Of a stretch of 64,000 bases of DNA, positions 51,501 through 63,657 are shown one piece after another (positions within the stretch are counted from its first letter, which is position 1; the number at the start of each line of letters is the position of its first letter). The stretch comes from Allacma fusca. Taxonomy: Eukaryota; Arthropoda; Collembola; Symphypleona; Sminthuridae. Where the stretch lies: positions 23,438,887 to 23,502,886 of the forward strand of contig OX359250.1 of assembly GCA_947179485.1 (NCBI GenBank), written 5' to 3'. The notes below the pieces were generated by a model. It did not search any database, was not told the DNA's origin, and saw only the letters and a program-made list of their open reading frames with translations. Position numbers and translations under genes: made by a program.

Positions 51501-54500
51501 ACAAAATTTTTGTCGCTCCATTAACATCCTCACTCTCGTCTAACAGGAATTCATAAGACAGGCTAAGAGTTGTGTCCTCAGCAAAACTATGTCAGTCATT
51601 CTCTGTCAAGTCAGTATAGGTCCTTATAATAATTATATATGACAAAACTTCAAAGAGGCCAGGAGGCCGTTAACAGTTTTTTTTCTCCTATTTTTCCACA
51701 GAAAAAAAGACAGTACCTGGTAGTTCTGGAAACAGCTATTTGAATTCATTCAAAGAAAGGAAAGGAAAATAATGCGTGCTGTTCTTTTTACACATTGAAC
51801 GGATCCCATCCCAAGTCAATTTTTCATGGAAACGTCACATTAAACATAAGTTATACAGTCGGGGTCCATTCATAATGCACAAAAATATCAAAAATGTATT
51901 GTCAGTCTCATCATAATCTATATACATGTTACAGGAGTCCTAGAATTCCCCCAGCCCTTCTTCCACCATCTCTTAAACTCCACAAAAATGTACATTTCTG
52001 TCCGTCCCTATATAGACTCTATTTTGTCTTCATTTGCCAGGAATAGTATCCCTCCGGCTAGCTTTTCTCAAACGGCACTACACTCAAGTCAAGGAAGAAA
52101 AGAGAAATATTATCTAGAAGATATTCCATCCCTAAAATTTCCTTTTTCTTTTACAGTAGCCTCATTCAAGCTTGTTTTCCCCGAGTTCAAAGGTTCAGTA
52201 TATTTGCTGTCAAATGAATAAGTACTTGAAAAACAACTGCTTAAAAAAACAAATATGAGAAGGGGAACTTATTCACGTCTATATGTGTAGTTTGCACATA
52301 TACATATGTACATACCTAGTTGCAATATAGATTATCCATTGTATGATAACCTAATCACGTGGCTATGTATGTATATATCCACAGACAAAAAAACGTTTCA
52401 TACTTAATTCCCTTCTGCAAACAAAACAAACACTCCAGGCCAACATCCTGTTGCTACACAAAACATTCAAAATCATCTTCGGATTATCTCCTCAGCTCGT
52501 CAAGAAGTATCTACAGTTTCAAAAATCTTTCGTTGTCAAAAAATCATTTTTATTTCCCAAATTAGTTATTTGGCTCCCTTCCAAATAACTTGATTTGAAG
52601 ATTCTCTTTCTCAAAATAGTAATTAAATTAGGATCCAATCAAAACCAGCGGCTCTGAATGACAGAGTCAGTATTTCGCACTGTTTGTTATGGCACTTCAA
52701 AATTATTTTAAAATTCATGTAAGAAAAAAAACCTCCATCCAAAGAAAAAATACATTTTTGCTATTACCACTGAAATATGTCAGTATTGATTTCTAAAGGG
52801 TGATTTGAATTAACGCAACTGAATGTCGAGTGTACAATGTAGAATAGTTTCATGTGCTGCTACATCTTCGTATTTCGTTTGAAAAATTTGGCTGTCGGAT
52901 GCTTTACTCAAAAAAAAAAAGTGTGACAAAAAATGAGGAGTATGTTCAACGTTTGGTAAATGAGAAAATTTGGTAGGTTTTTCTTTGAGGTGAATAAAGA
53001 GAGTAATAAACTAATAATTAATTTGAGACAAGCAGCACAGTGAGTGAAGAGACTTACTAAAACTGGTTCGGGGTTAATCCGGAACAGCTAAATGAGAATC
53101 AATGAGACAGAAAAACAAATCAACATTCAGTTCAAGACCCCAAGAAAAGTCAAAAGTTATAATTACGCTAAATCCTGTTAAATTTCCAAACAAATTACAA
53201 GTTACAGACAAATCGTATTTCACCGTGTGGAATCCGCTCGTAACAGATATCAATAATTATTTACAATTCTCTTATCATTTAACCAATGATTCTTTCCAAG
53301 TAAGTTTTTTTTTTCAGGTGAGACATTCATATACGAATCGCTTTCCTTTCACAGCCCGCACTTACAAAAAATTACTGTTTGCTAAAAAAAATCTTCAAAG
53401 TACACACATTTCCAATACCATTACAGCTTAAGACTGTATAAGTCCCTACAGGCTCATCATTACTAGCTACGGAGTCACAAAATGACATATCTATACAAGG
53501 AACGATAGAAAGGCAGAGAAATTACAGAGAAAGTTACACAGGTACCACAAAGTACTTCACCCCGTGATGACGGTACACATACGGACAACTGTATGTATAG
53601 AGAGTCCATAAAAAACAATTGCATTTATGAACCAGCAACACGCATCCAGTATTCCCCCCCCCTCTTTGACTATCTACTCATCAACATATGTGTGGGTCCG
53701 TATATCTAATTATGTATACACGTAGTTTATATATTTATACCTGACTGAGCTCAGAGCCCTTGGTTTCCCCCCCCCTTTAACTTGTTCTCTAACAAGTAAT
53801 CTAATTTTGTCATTTTGCATGTTCAAAAGGTACCCATAAAAAAAACGGTGCCTTCATGAGTGTACAACTATACACTCCTCATCTAATTTCCCAAGAACAC
53901 TTTCCCTTCTCAGCGTTCACATCAACAAGTTCTTCTGACATATATTACCGACATGGGAAATACATTATCAAATGATGATTCTTCCACTTCCTCCGCAACT
54001 ACCCAAACTTTTCCCTGCCGTGACTAATAGTCCTCTTTTCCTCAAAACTAAAACAAATATTTCATTGAAAAAAAAATCCAACATTTAATTTCTCTTTCCA
54101 TAATATATTCTCCCATGTATGTACATATGTAGCTAGATGTGTGGGAAGGGGAAGGTAGAGGGAACGGGGAATTTTTTCTCATTTTATTATTCCATTTGGA
54201 CACGCTGGTCGTTGAAGTGGTGGCTCCATGGTAACATTGACTCGAGTTGGGAAAATGCCCCATGGTTTATGTTATGACCATGGCATTTCTCACTTGCCCT
54301 ACCATTCAGTGTACGTACATAAGTACTCTGGAGCATAAGTGTGCAGAGAGACGTTGAAATAGGAGGGAGAGAGGAGGGAGAAATACAGAGAAAGAGAGCG
54401 AGAGAGAGAGAGAGGGAGAGCGAGAGAGAGAGAGAGAGAAACATTTAATTTAAAGAAGCAAGAGCACTTCCTCTTGCTTGTTGTGGCTAGACAGAAAGCC

Positions 54501-56509
54501 CCCAGTGAAAAGTTGTGCCAACCCACGTATATATTAAGGGCTTCGTGAAAGAATAAGCTCAGTGAGCGTGAAAACCCACAAATGTCTCACCTTTAAACCA
54601 CTTTCTTGTTTACACCTGTAATCTCTTACAAACGAATTCCACAAGTAATAATCCTTTGATTAGTCCAGAGAGCTAAAGCAACCCATACATATGACTATTC
54701 TCATAAAGAACATAATTCTCTCATTTTTTCCTCCAAACTATACTACGCCACCGCGCACCTAAAATATTTTACCAACTACATAAATATATATACCCACACA
54801 TACAATTATACAGAAGACGTGACTATAAAAGTTTCTGTAGGCATCAACTACTCCACAACATAATTCTACATACATAATGTATATAGATAGATATAATTTT
54901 ATATATACATATATATAAGTATAGATAGATGCTTATGTATCTACACCGTTCAACCTACATATAAAATACATTAAAGTCTAGTAAATTATTCAAAGTTATA
55001 ATGCAAGCTAGAGTTTTATGCTTGAAGAGGGCAAATATTGTTAATAAAAACCACGAGAGAAAACAAAATTAAAATAAAAACAAAACAAGTACCAGTATAC
55101 CTTCATGTAGCCGTCTATGCATGTAGTAGTGACTCAGAATAAATAAATATAATTACATAAGTCTCTCCAGAAATTGCTTTAAACTACAGTATACCTTACA
55201 CACTATATAATCAACTTTAGTTTGAAAGTTACTCACGGAAGGAATTTTCATGTACATACGTTACTGGACTTCATACACACAATACAGTAAGCTACTGCAG
55301 GACTTACAAGAAACGGACTATAGACGCTGAAACTTAGTACTATATAGCAACTAGGAGTAACTAGTAGATGACTATATCTATATTAAATATATGAGAAAAA
55401 AGTGCGACTGAGCATATGAATTAAAAATACATTTTACTCTTGTACAAAGTAACATTACTACTACTGCTGCAGTTCTATCTACAAGTACCTACAGATAGCA
55501 CTGGAAGTACCATATATGGATACATGCTACCATACATACACAGTATAGAATACCCCCGAGGAACATATCAGTGCTACTGAGACCCCTTTCAAAAAGCAAC
55601 CCGTCATAGCTTTGGCCTCCCCAAATAAAAAATTCAAACTAAACCATTCATCAGCTTCACCTACATTAATACTCACGTAATTATGTAAAAAAAACCAACT
55701 TAAAAATCCAAACTCTCATCTCCCCAAAAAGAAAAAAAAAATCAAATAAAAAACACATGGTAAGAGGAGCAGATGAGATTCTTCATCTATCCTACGTATA
55801 CTGGAGGAGGAGGAGGAGGAGGAAGGACAATCAGGAGAGGAAATCAAAAGTGGAGATTACATTTATGAGTAGGGATGTCACATCTACATGACAAATATTA
55901 GCTTTCGTCTAAAAGGAAGTGATTACTATTATCATTAGAGTCGTTGACAACTGTACTATAGCTAAAGCTCCACGTTGTTCCCTGTTATACACTCTCTCCC
56001 AACATTACTATCTACTAAACACATACATGTTCATTTTCATGAGCAGGGAGCAAAGAGGAAAAGAGGAGGAGGAGGAAAAAGGACGACTGGTGAAGATTAG
56101 CAGGAATCATAACAACACGGACATACATTGCCCTATATTAAGCACAATAACTGTGCCTTGAGGATAAAAACTGTACCAATTTCCTCAGTCCGTAAACCAA
56201 CGCCCCCCATACCCTACCCTTTTCCTACAGTACTACTCCAAGGCGGTTAGTTATTATGGTACTGTTGTTGAACAGAGTAATACGCCTTGTGGCAGTCCCC
56301 TAGTACAGTAGCACATTGTCGTATTAAAGGATCTCTGTTATTACAGAGTTAATAGGTTGTTGGGTAATCTCTCATTGTTTCCGATTCAATAAGCCAACAT
56401 TGCACTTCCCTAACATGATTTTTCATGGTTAATTTAACCACAAGTTTCAACCATATTAATGACATAATTACTGTCCATCTATTTCTAATTATCCCAGCTA
56501 ACGTATCAT

Positions 56510-56553
<44 letters not shown>

Positions 56554-56766
56554 AGAGAGCCCCTAAAGCAACTTAAAATAATACCATATAGTTTCCTTCC
56601 CTAAAAATGTCTTCACGCCATGTCCACTTACAAATAATTATGTTTTCCCCTTGACTCTCGTACTCGTCCATTTTTCAGCTACACTTCAACGCCCAGCCTG
56701 GACTCAACCACATTCAAATTCCCTTCATACAATTATGTAAATTCGTATCACAGGAGAAGAGCAAGT

Positions 56767-56831
<65 letters not shown>

Positions 56832-57646
56832 TGACTGCACAATGTAATTACCCCTGTCCAACTATTCGGCCAAAATCAAACAACATAAATGATATACATA
56901 TTAGCAGTAATGGGTTGTCAACAAACAACTCAAATACTTGCACACTCACACAACGGAGTCAGGAACAGACGTTGACACCCATACATACATACATACAACC
57001 ATCCATCCATCCAACCATCCATCCATCCATCCATCCATCCATCCACACCCCGTAGCTCAGCCTGGAAACCCACATAGAGCTTACAAAGTGCATATACATA
57101 GAGATATATGTAGATACACATGTATACATGCACTCAGTCAGCCCAGGATTTTTAACCTCTTCCGATAAAGCCTCCAGCTCACGTACTCTGATGGTAAGTT
57201 AAACTGGTATTTTCCTCTCACACTCCGTTACATTTTAGGTGTACGCAAATACATACATATGTGTACTCACCCTGGAACAAAAGCACACAAGCGGACTTTT
57301 ACCCACTCAAACTGAATGGACAAGTGTTCAAAAACCCAGAAAATAAACTGGCCCAATGGACGGCTCGAATCAATTCCAGTCTACTGTAATAATTACTGGG
57401 ACCTGTCAAAGAGGAGAGAGACTGGATGTAAACCCGGGGTAGCTCCGTAAAATAAAGGGAATGGAAAACTTCAATCCTGCAGTAGTTACCAGTTACCATA
57501 CAATTACCTGTGCATACCCAGGGAAATGAGTAAAGTGCAAAAATCTCGTTGCTCTGTAACAAGAATAAAAAAAAACCTACCAACCATCGCTCATTCCTTT
57601 ACAGGAGGGGAGGCAAATGGTAAAGAGAATGAGTTCGCGAAAGAGT

Positions 57647-57692
<46 letters not shown>

Positions 57693-58337
57693 TACAGAGA
57701 AGAGAGAGGTGCTGTAGAGGTAAGCGGAAAGTTGAGCAATGAAAAGAGAAGTTCTGTAGCCCAGAAGACACAAAGTGAGGACGATAGAGAGAAAGAGGAG
57801 ATAAAGGGAGGGAAGGCGAACCAAGCTGCTGGAGAAGAACTTCAGGATCCATTATGTATAATTTTGTGGAACCGACGACTGCTAACCTTGGCTTAACACA
57901 CGAATTTCGTTTCCCCCCCCCCCACTATACATACCTATTCCATTAAAGAATCATGGGCACGCGAACATTCCCTCACTGGACCACTATGGACGGACATTAT
58001 GTATGTATGTACCAAGGAGAATAGAGGGAGGAGAGAGAGACTCCCTCGATCTCCCTTCGCCCGACAGACAAGACGATAATAATTTTAACTCATACCCCCT
58101 TCAACTCAACCGGCATTTACAAACTGGGAGTAAAACCAAGAAGAGGAGTCAAACTAATGGTAGCCCGCCGACTTCCAAATGAGATTCTCAAGAGTACAGC
58201 AGGAGAATATTGCATCACACACATGGCAGAGGAAATAGAGGTGTTCACAAATCCTTCCTGGTTCTACTTACTTTCACAAAACATACGTAAATGTACTGCA
58301 TGACTCAAATGTTCTCAAACCATCTTTCTCCTCCTCT

Positions 58338-58379
<42 letters not shown>

Positions 58380-59723
58380 ATAAAGTGAAGATAGAAGGAG
58401 GAGAAGAAGAAGAGTCGAGAAAGAAAGAGGATAAGAAAGGAAGTAAAAAATAAAGAAGGAAGGGGCAAATACAGTGAAAGAGATGGAGCTCAAAATCTTC
58501 AGCTTCCGAACCGTTCCAGCTAGAGAATCTCGCTCTTTTTTTTACACTACACTCTGCTCATCCCTCCTCAAAACGAAAATTATCTTTGAAAGCATGTCCT
58601 AGTCGAGATGACAATGTAAATGAGGTATGAGTAGTTTTTACATAATAAATCAAATCCTCAATGACTATCCTTCACTTCAATACATACAGGCCCACCAATC
58701 ATGGGAGGCGTACGTATGTATGTAATGCCATGGACGGAGAAACAATTGTACATACCGTACAGAGACACGCACATGCATACAAATTATTCACAGCCTACAT
58801 AGACACAGTCAAGCATAAAAAGAACTAACTAAAAGTCAGAATCCCTCCAACTGCAGAGCTCAACCATGAGCATCTCTTCCGAAAAGTTCAAATATGATAT
58901 CATTCCCCTCTTGTTTTTTCTCTCTCTCACTCTCTCTCTCTCTCTCTCTCTGGGAAATCCTACTGAAAAATACCCCAAAATTTTTTCCACGTCATCCTAT
59001 TTCTCATTTGATAAGAAATCATGGAGGAAAAAAGAACAAAAACAGGGGCAACCAACCCTGGCATGTGATCATTTTTTCACTTCCAGCTCACTTTCAATAT
59101 CTCCCAATTTTTTTTATTTGTAGGAAGAGCAGAGCTGAGAGGAGAAAAGGGGAAAAAATGAACAGACAGAAAGAGAGAGAGACACATAGAGAGGGAGAGA
59201 CAGAGAGAGAGAGAGAGAGAGCAAAAAGGAAATGTCCGGCTCTTATTTCCTCTTACTTGCATTATTCTCCTTCATCTTCCTCTCTACTTTTCTGCATCTA
59301 CTTTCACTCCTTTCTTCCAGATAAAGACATGGCGGTTAGCCAGTTCGGCGTAAAATATGCCAAAAAAAAAGAATAAAGGAAGAGGAAATATTTCTTTATC
59401 CACCCCGACTCTTTTCAACGTGTGTTCTCTCTCATCCTCCGTAGTGTAGGCAAATCCTCCCTAGCAAATGTCTCATGTGATTTGAGCATATTTTTTAACT
59501 GAAAACAAACCCTATCCACACAATACAAATCTCTATATTCTCCCACAACAAATCCCATTGATATCGTGTGCGAAAGGCAAAGCAAGGAATAATAGAAAGG
59601 AAAGATAAGACGAGGAGAAAATAGAAATACAAATACCCATTCTAGAAAGAAGGTCAATACGGTGGGATAATACTAACCTCAAATCAGTGATTAGAGGGGG
59701 CAGATTCTCAAAGACCCTAGAGT

Positions 59724-59785
<62 letters not shown>

Positions 59786-61399
59786 GAGGGAAAGCGAGGG
59801 AGTACTAATGCCATCGAGCTAGGAGAAAAATCGTTGAAATTCAGGAAGGAGGAGCGATTCCAAGAGCTTGACAGAGCAATGGAGCCAAGAAAGGTATTCT
59901 GTCTCAGGGAAACGCATCCCTTGTCGCCCTTTCATGGTTATATATTAATAATCAACCAAAGTATGGTCGTTCCCGTTAATTCACTAGCTACCTCAAAACA
60001 CAGCAGAACTAACAGCTTCTTCCCTGTTCCTCCCGTAAAAGAGTTTGTATATCTGTACATACATAATTAGATACATACATTTATATGCAGATTCTGGAGA
60101 GCTACATACATACATCCAAAAAGGAGAGAAAACCCCGAGAATAGTCACCTTTGGCACCGAGCACAGATATAAAGACTCCTGCACTGATGCTCACTAGAGG
60201 CACACAAAGGACAAGAGGGGATACATAACATCAAGTGGAATAACTCATGAGGAAGAGAGCGTATAGGCGCAAACCGGGTGTGAACAAGTTGCTCAGTTCC
60301 ATTACGATAATTAAAAAATGGAAAATTAAGAAAAATCTCACACTCCTTCCCAGCCTCCCTCAGCCTCCATCTCTACTTTCCTCCCACACATAATAATAAT
60401 AGTCCGGGAAAAATTCCCTTCTGTATCAAACAAATCATTGATAATTCCAGCCAACTTTTCTAATTGCCACTTAAAACGCTGTCAGTCTCCACTTCCTCAT
60501 GCAAATGAACGAACACTCATACGTAAATACATAAATCATACATACCTCCATATATGTATGAGTTAAGCATATGGATCCCTGGATTTAGGAAACAAAACAT
60601 AAAAAATTTTCCATCAATTTAATTTACTAAAAACGCGCAAAAATGTCCTCCTATTGTTTCCAGTAGTGCTTTTGAGAGAGAGAGAGAGAGAGAGAGAGGC
60701 TAAAAATAAAACTGTTCTCTCTCACTTCATTCCACATTCATCTTCTGGGTGCTATTTGAACATGTGAAACAAACCATCCCACACATAAATAACTTTACTC
60801 AAAGCGTAGGGAACAGTTGTTCGGATTCCCTGATTTATTTTAATTTACAGGGAAAAAATAAATATAAAAAACATGGAGCTTCAATGTATGTACTATATAT
60901 CAAAATGTAGTTGAATAGTTGAACATATGAATTTCCTAATAGCGTACACACTACACTCCCGAAAAGTGTCTATATATTTAAGTCTCTTTCAACTTCAAGG
61001 TAAAAAAAAAAACTTATGAGGAGTATAATTTTGACAAATTGTGAATGTTCCAAATACCTATACATTCTGTAGAGCTACCAAAAGGGGAAGAAAAAAAAGT
61101 CAATTTCAACGTTGAAAACTTCGAGGAGACTATAGAAATAAGCGATTTGGATGGTTCTATTGAAAAGTAGAAAGAAGCTGGAAAAATCTTCTATTATAAT
61201 TCCTAACAAGTACGAAGGAGCTACTCCTACTAAATCAGATATATAGTTCCCTGGCATAGGTCAAAGTTGACTAGATGATATGAAGGGAATTTCTTGATAT
61301 TCGAAACAAATTAAAATGTGGTATTCATCAACTGTTCCCCTCGACTTCAAAAGTAACAAGAATGAGGAACTGAGTCAGTGAGTGAGTGAGTGAGTGAGC

Positions 61400-61454
<55 letters not shown>

Positions 61455-63657
61455 TGAGCGAATATGCCCAGACGCAATAACTTGTGGGAGGCATAAAAAG
61501 AGCACAAGAATAGCAGGTGAAATTAGGTGCGCTTTGTATTAAACTTGAAGTAAGTAAAATTTACTGCGAAAGAGCGTCTACCGTTACGAAAGTTTTTTTT
61601 TGGGGATGATGGGTGCGCTTTCAACTTGTCAAAGTTTCCTCGAGTGTGGTAGCATATAGAAGCTCCTCATAGGACTCGCTGGCCTTTAAACTATGATACT
61701 GAAGGAAAAAATCGACCTTTTCTCCCCTTTCCATTTTCCCCATCATATACCCCTCTTCTCCGAAATGGTAACAAGCACATATACCCAAACCCATTCAAAA
61801 TTGAATTTTATGCCAAATGTACAGAGACGTGGGGAGAAAACAGTGCATCTGAGCAACTACTATAGGTTTTAACACTTAATGTTTAAATAATACTAGCTCG
61901 AGCCCACTAAAAGTCTCAATTCGTTTACATCCCATACTTTAGTTTACCAGCTGCTGGTCCTCATCGTCTCTCTGATAAACCCAAGTAGTAGGAGTAGTTG
62001 TTGTATCCATCTACATATGTACTGTGTGTGCAGTTGGGGAAAGTGGGGAAAATCTATCCAGTTGACACACACACACACACACACAAACTCACTCCCTCAC
62101 ATACATACAAACTAGTACATACATACAGCTGGATACACAAACAAACACACATTCGTACATTAACTTTCCCCCGCAACCATACACACGGACGTCCTTACAT
62201 ACCTCCAGAGTAGAACCAGTTCTAACACTCAACATTATGGGTCCTTCAGTTCTAACTACAGTACAAGGCCAGGCTATTAGGCTCTATACAGACAGATACC
62301 CTCAAACGAGTGCGCCATATGTAAGCGTCAAGTAGAGATTTTGCGGGTGTAGTAAATCCTAGTCCCGAGTTAGGCACAAATCAATTTCAAATTGATCGGC
62401 AAGCCCTCGTTTCCCTCTTTCACGACAACGACAATGTTTATCGCTGCGCAAAACAGCTTAAAGCGTAATCCTAAAAGGCTCTCTCTCTCTCTCTCTCTCC
62501 CCCACTTTCATAGATACTTCAAACGACTGACATTATATGGATAATAATGGTATGATTATTAATATCTATTTTAGTCCCACTACTTAAATATTATGCGTGT
62601 ATATTTAGATATAAGTACATACCTATCCTAGCTCAGGATATATGTATGTGTCCATAGGAGCCGTCCCCCAATCTTTTCAATTGTTCCTCATATAAAACAG
62701 TTCGTTTACACTCCTTTGAACAAACTCAGTCTCTTTCTCCCACTAGACAAATTAGTTTCTAAGTTGTTGTTCTTAACAAGCTGACCTAAAATACCGACGA
62801 TCCATAGACTAATGATATTAAAACTGGGAACTTACACCCTTATGTATACGTGTCTCCATTAGTCAAATATGTTTATACACAGTTACAGCATGATATCTAT
62901 CAGTCTATTGTATGTATGTATGCATGTATAGCCCCCACGAACCAAACTTGTAGTAGACATCTACAAAAACAATTCCATCAAAGACAATGTTCCTATAAAC
63001 AAATAAAATTGAAAATAAACTCGAGCAGTTTGCTCCCTTTTGACGAACTGAAAACAGCTATGAATTAATTATTACAACAATATGGCACAATTGGCTCCCC
63101 TCTTATCAGCCCATAGTATTACACCTAGATCGTCGTCACATACAACCATATATTTTAATATTCCCAACATAATTTTAGTCTTCCCCCCTTAAAAGCCCCC
63201 ACTAATATCAGATACCTCCAGGCAAACTTATATATAATAATTATATAATAATTATATATATATATATAATTATACATAGATATAGGATAACTTACAGGGG
63301 AAAATCCTACTCAAACCTTTTTGAGTCACTTATTTGATTCTAGCTTCCAGCCCGAGGAAACGCACTTTTAATGTCATATCTCAGCAGAACAAGTTAATAC
63401 CTTCGTAAAGAAGCTCAACAATAAAAAAAAGTAATGACAGCATTAAGAGTACGTAAACTCCGACATTAAGTCTATCGTAGGAGGTAAATTCTAAAATAAT
63501 ACCTCGATTTCATCCGACAATTAAGTCATGAATCTCTCCCAACGACACACAACCTTCACAAAGAATAGAAAATACGAGAAGAGCTTACCTCGCAAGGTGG
63601 TGGATTACTCCGGTACGACGGTATTATCTTGAAAGTGACCGATCCACGGATGACTTT
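40601..63657 (-). CDS. CASK: CASK scaffold (MAGUK), 3' part, five coding exons
   Basis: Calcium/calmodulin-dependent-serine-protein-kinase-like membrane-associated guanylate kinase (Drosophila caki), a scaffold at synapses and epithelial junctions (family knowledge). Exons in transcript order: 63589-63657, 49746-50274, 43086-43367, 41841-41953, 40601-40780. They sum to 1173 nt, or 390 codons and stop, with all junction phases consistent. Order: end of PDZ ([10 protein letters not shown]), SH3 ([35 protein letters not shown]), hook with FGKKKK, then the guanylate-kinase-like domain ([40 protein letters not shown]) and the invariant end [11 protein letters not shown]. The GK P-loop has Arg where kinases have Lys, as expected for a non-catalytic MAGUK GK domain. 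The SH3 loop and hook carry long Ser/Gly/Asn-rich insertions. The kinase-like, L27 and most PDZ exons must lie beyond the right edge. Confidence 0.96.
41841..41953 (-). CDS. CASK: CASK coding exon, GK core
   Basis: 113 bases between acceptor AACAG and donor GTAAGT. Encodes [20 protein letters not shown], then [17 protein letters not shown], the GK core strand and following helix. Enters after one base of a shared codon and leaves in phase 0. Confidence 0.96.
41954..43085 (-). other. CASK intron within GK domain
   Basis: 1.1-kb phase-1 intron. No nested feature seen. Confidence 0.9.
43086..43367 (-). CDS. CASK: CASK coding exon, GK start
   Basis: 282 bases. Encodes [20 protein letters not shown], then [35 protein letters not shown] and IRRIQAEG. 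The first codon is shared with the SH3/hook exon (Ser). An open frame continues past the donor GTAAAA at 43081-43085 but is intronic. Confidence 0.96.
43468..43494. repeat. (AC)n microsatellite
   Basis: About 13 uninterrupted AC units in the CASK intron, 100 bases from the GK exon acceptor. Confidence 0.95.
44650..44720. repeat. Interrupted (GA)n/(GGA)n tract
   Basis: Purine-rich on the plus strand: GA units with ACAG and GTGAG breaks, then GGA units. Confidence 0.9.
44899..44938. repeat. (AG)20 microsatellite
   Basis: Forty uninterrupted bases of AG on the plus strand. Confidence 0.95.
46122..46155. repeat. (TC)17 microsatellite
   Basis: Thirty-four bases of TC on the plus strand, opposite in orientation to most tracts in this intron. 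Confidence 0.95.
46797..46857. repeat. Interrupted (GA)n tract
   Basis: Three GA blocks separated by GGCCGAAA and CAGGGAGG. Confidence 0.9.
47741..47825. repeat. Imperfect GTA/GAA trinucleotide tract
   Basis: AGTAGAAGTAGAAGTAG-type repeats with GTA, GCA and GTG variants on the plus strand. Confidence 0.85.
48495..48530. repeat. (AG)18 microsatellite
   Basis: Thirty-six uninterrupted bases. Confidence 0.95.
49746..50274 (-). CDS. CASK: CASK coding exon, SH3 and hook
   Basis: 529 bases from acceptor ATTAG to donor GTAAGT. Encodes [19 protein letters not shown], the rest of the SH3 domain and the hook up to [10 protein letters not shown] Ser/Thr-rich loop ([15 protein letters not shown]) splits the SH3 between WWQARLD and [13 protein letters not shown]. 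About 40 Gly/Ser/Asn/Asp-rich residues lie before SLFGKKKK. Confidence 0.95.
50576..50592. repeat. Short (AT)n tract
   Basis: Alternating AT run about 300 bases before the SH3 exon in transcript sense. Confidence 0.85.
54361..54439. repeat. Interrupted (GA)n tract
   Basis: GA blocks with GGGA and CGAG interruptions over about 80 bases. Confidence 0.9.
55804..55826. repeat. (GGA)n microsatellite
   Basis: About seven GGA units on the plus strand. Confidence 0.85.
56513..56559. repeat. (GA)n microsatellite
   Basis: About 35 pure bases followed by GGGAGGGAGAGAG. Confidence 0.95.
56769..56826. repeat. (GA)29 microsatellite
   Basis: Longest pure tract in the window, 58 bases. Confidence 0.95.
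56979..57044. repeat. (CATA)n then (CCAT)n tetranucleotide tract
   Basis: Four CATA units followed by about eleven CCAT units with one CCAA variant. Open frames across it (Ile-His-Pro-Ser repeats) are artefacts. Confidence 0.95.
57648..57690. repeat. (GA)n microsatellite
   Basis: GA tract with one CAG break. Confidence 0.95.
58340..58375. repeat. (CT)18 microsatellite
   Basis: Thirty-six bases of CT on the plus strand. Confidence 0.95.
58919..58951. repeat. (TC)n microsatellite
   Basis: TC tract with one AC break. Confidence 0.95.
59171..59221. repeat. Interrupted (GA)n tract
   Basis: Three GA blocks with CACATA and CAG breaks. Confidence 0.9.
59727..59780. repeat. (AG)27 microsatellite
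   Basis: Fifty-four uninterrupted bases. Confidence 0.95.
60674..60699. repeat. (GA)13 microsatellite
   Basis: Twenty-six uninterrupted bases. Confidence 0.95.
61378..61447. repeat. Compound (GTGA)n-(GA)n tract
   Basis: About five GTGA units followed by a pure GA tract of about 45 bases, suggesting the dinucleotide arose from or decayed into the tetranucleotide. Confidence 0.95.
62065..62085. repeat. (AC)n microsatellite
   Basis: About ten AC units. Confidence 0.9.
62479..62499. repeat. (CT)n microsatellite
   Basis: About ten CT units on the plus strand. Confidence 0.9.
63228..63273. repeat. AT-rich palindromic tract
   Basis: ATATAATAATTATATAATAA followed by an ATAT run. Two copies of ATAATAATTAT give self-complementarity, so a cruciform or slippage site is possible. 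Confidence 0.7.
63589..63657 (-). CDS. CASK: CASK coding exon, end of PDZ domain
   Basis: 69 bases, 23 codons in phase 0: [20 protein letters not shown] followed by PCE, between acceptor TGTAG and donor GTAAGC. This is the last beta strand of the CASK PDZ domain. Too short to stand out as an open frame but clear from family sequence and splice sites. Confidence 0.93.

Larger units (their letters stand above)
50275..63588 (-). other. 13.3-kb CASK intron between PDZ and SH3 exons
   Basis: Phase-0 intron. Splicing across it joins PPPCE directly to IFVRALF in frame, so no extra linker exon is needed. Dense in (GA)n/(CT)n microsatellites, with (CCAT)n, (AC)n and (AT)n tracts and many ACATACATATGTAC-like strings. 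No nested gene supported. Confidence 0.85.

Noticed and set aside
57046-57070. TAGCTCAGCCTGG, resembling a tRNA A box
   Set aside because: No B box (GGTTCGANTCC) at the right distance and no cloverleaf arms.
56765-57168. Frames with Ile-His-Pro-Ser or Trp-Met-Asp-Gly repeats
   Set aside because: Translation of the (CCAT)n tetranucleotide repeat.
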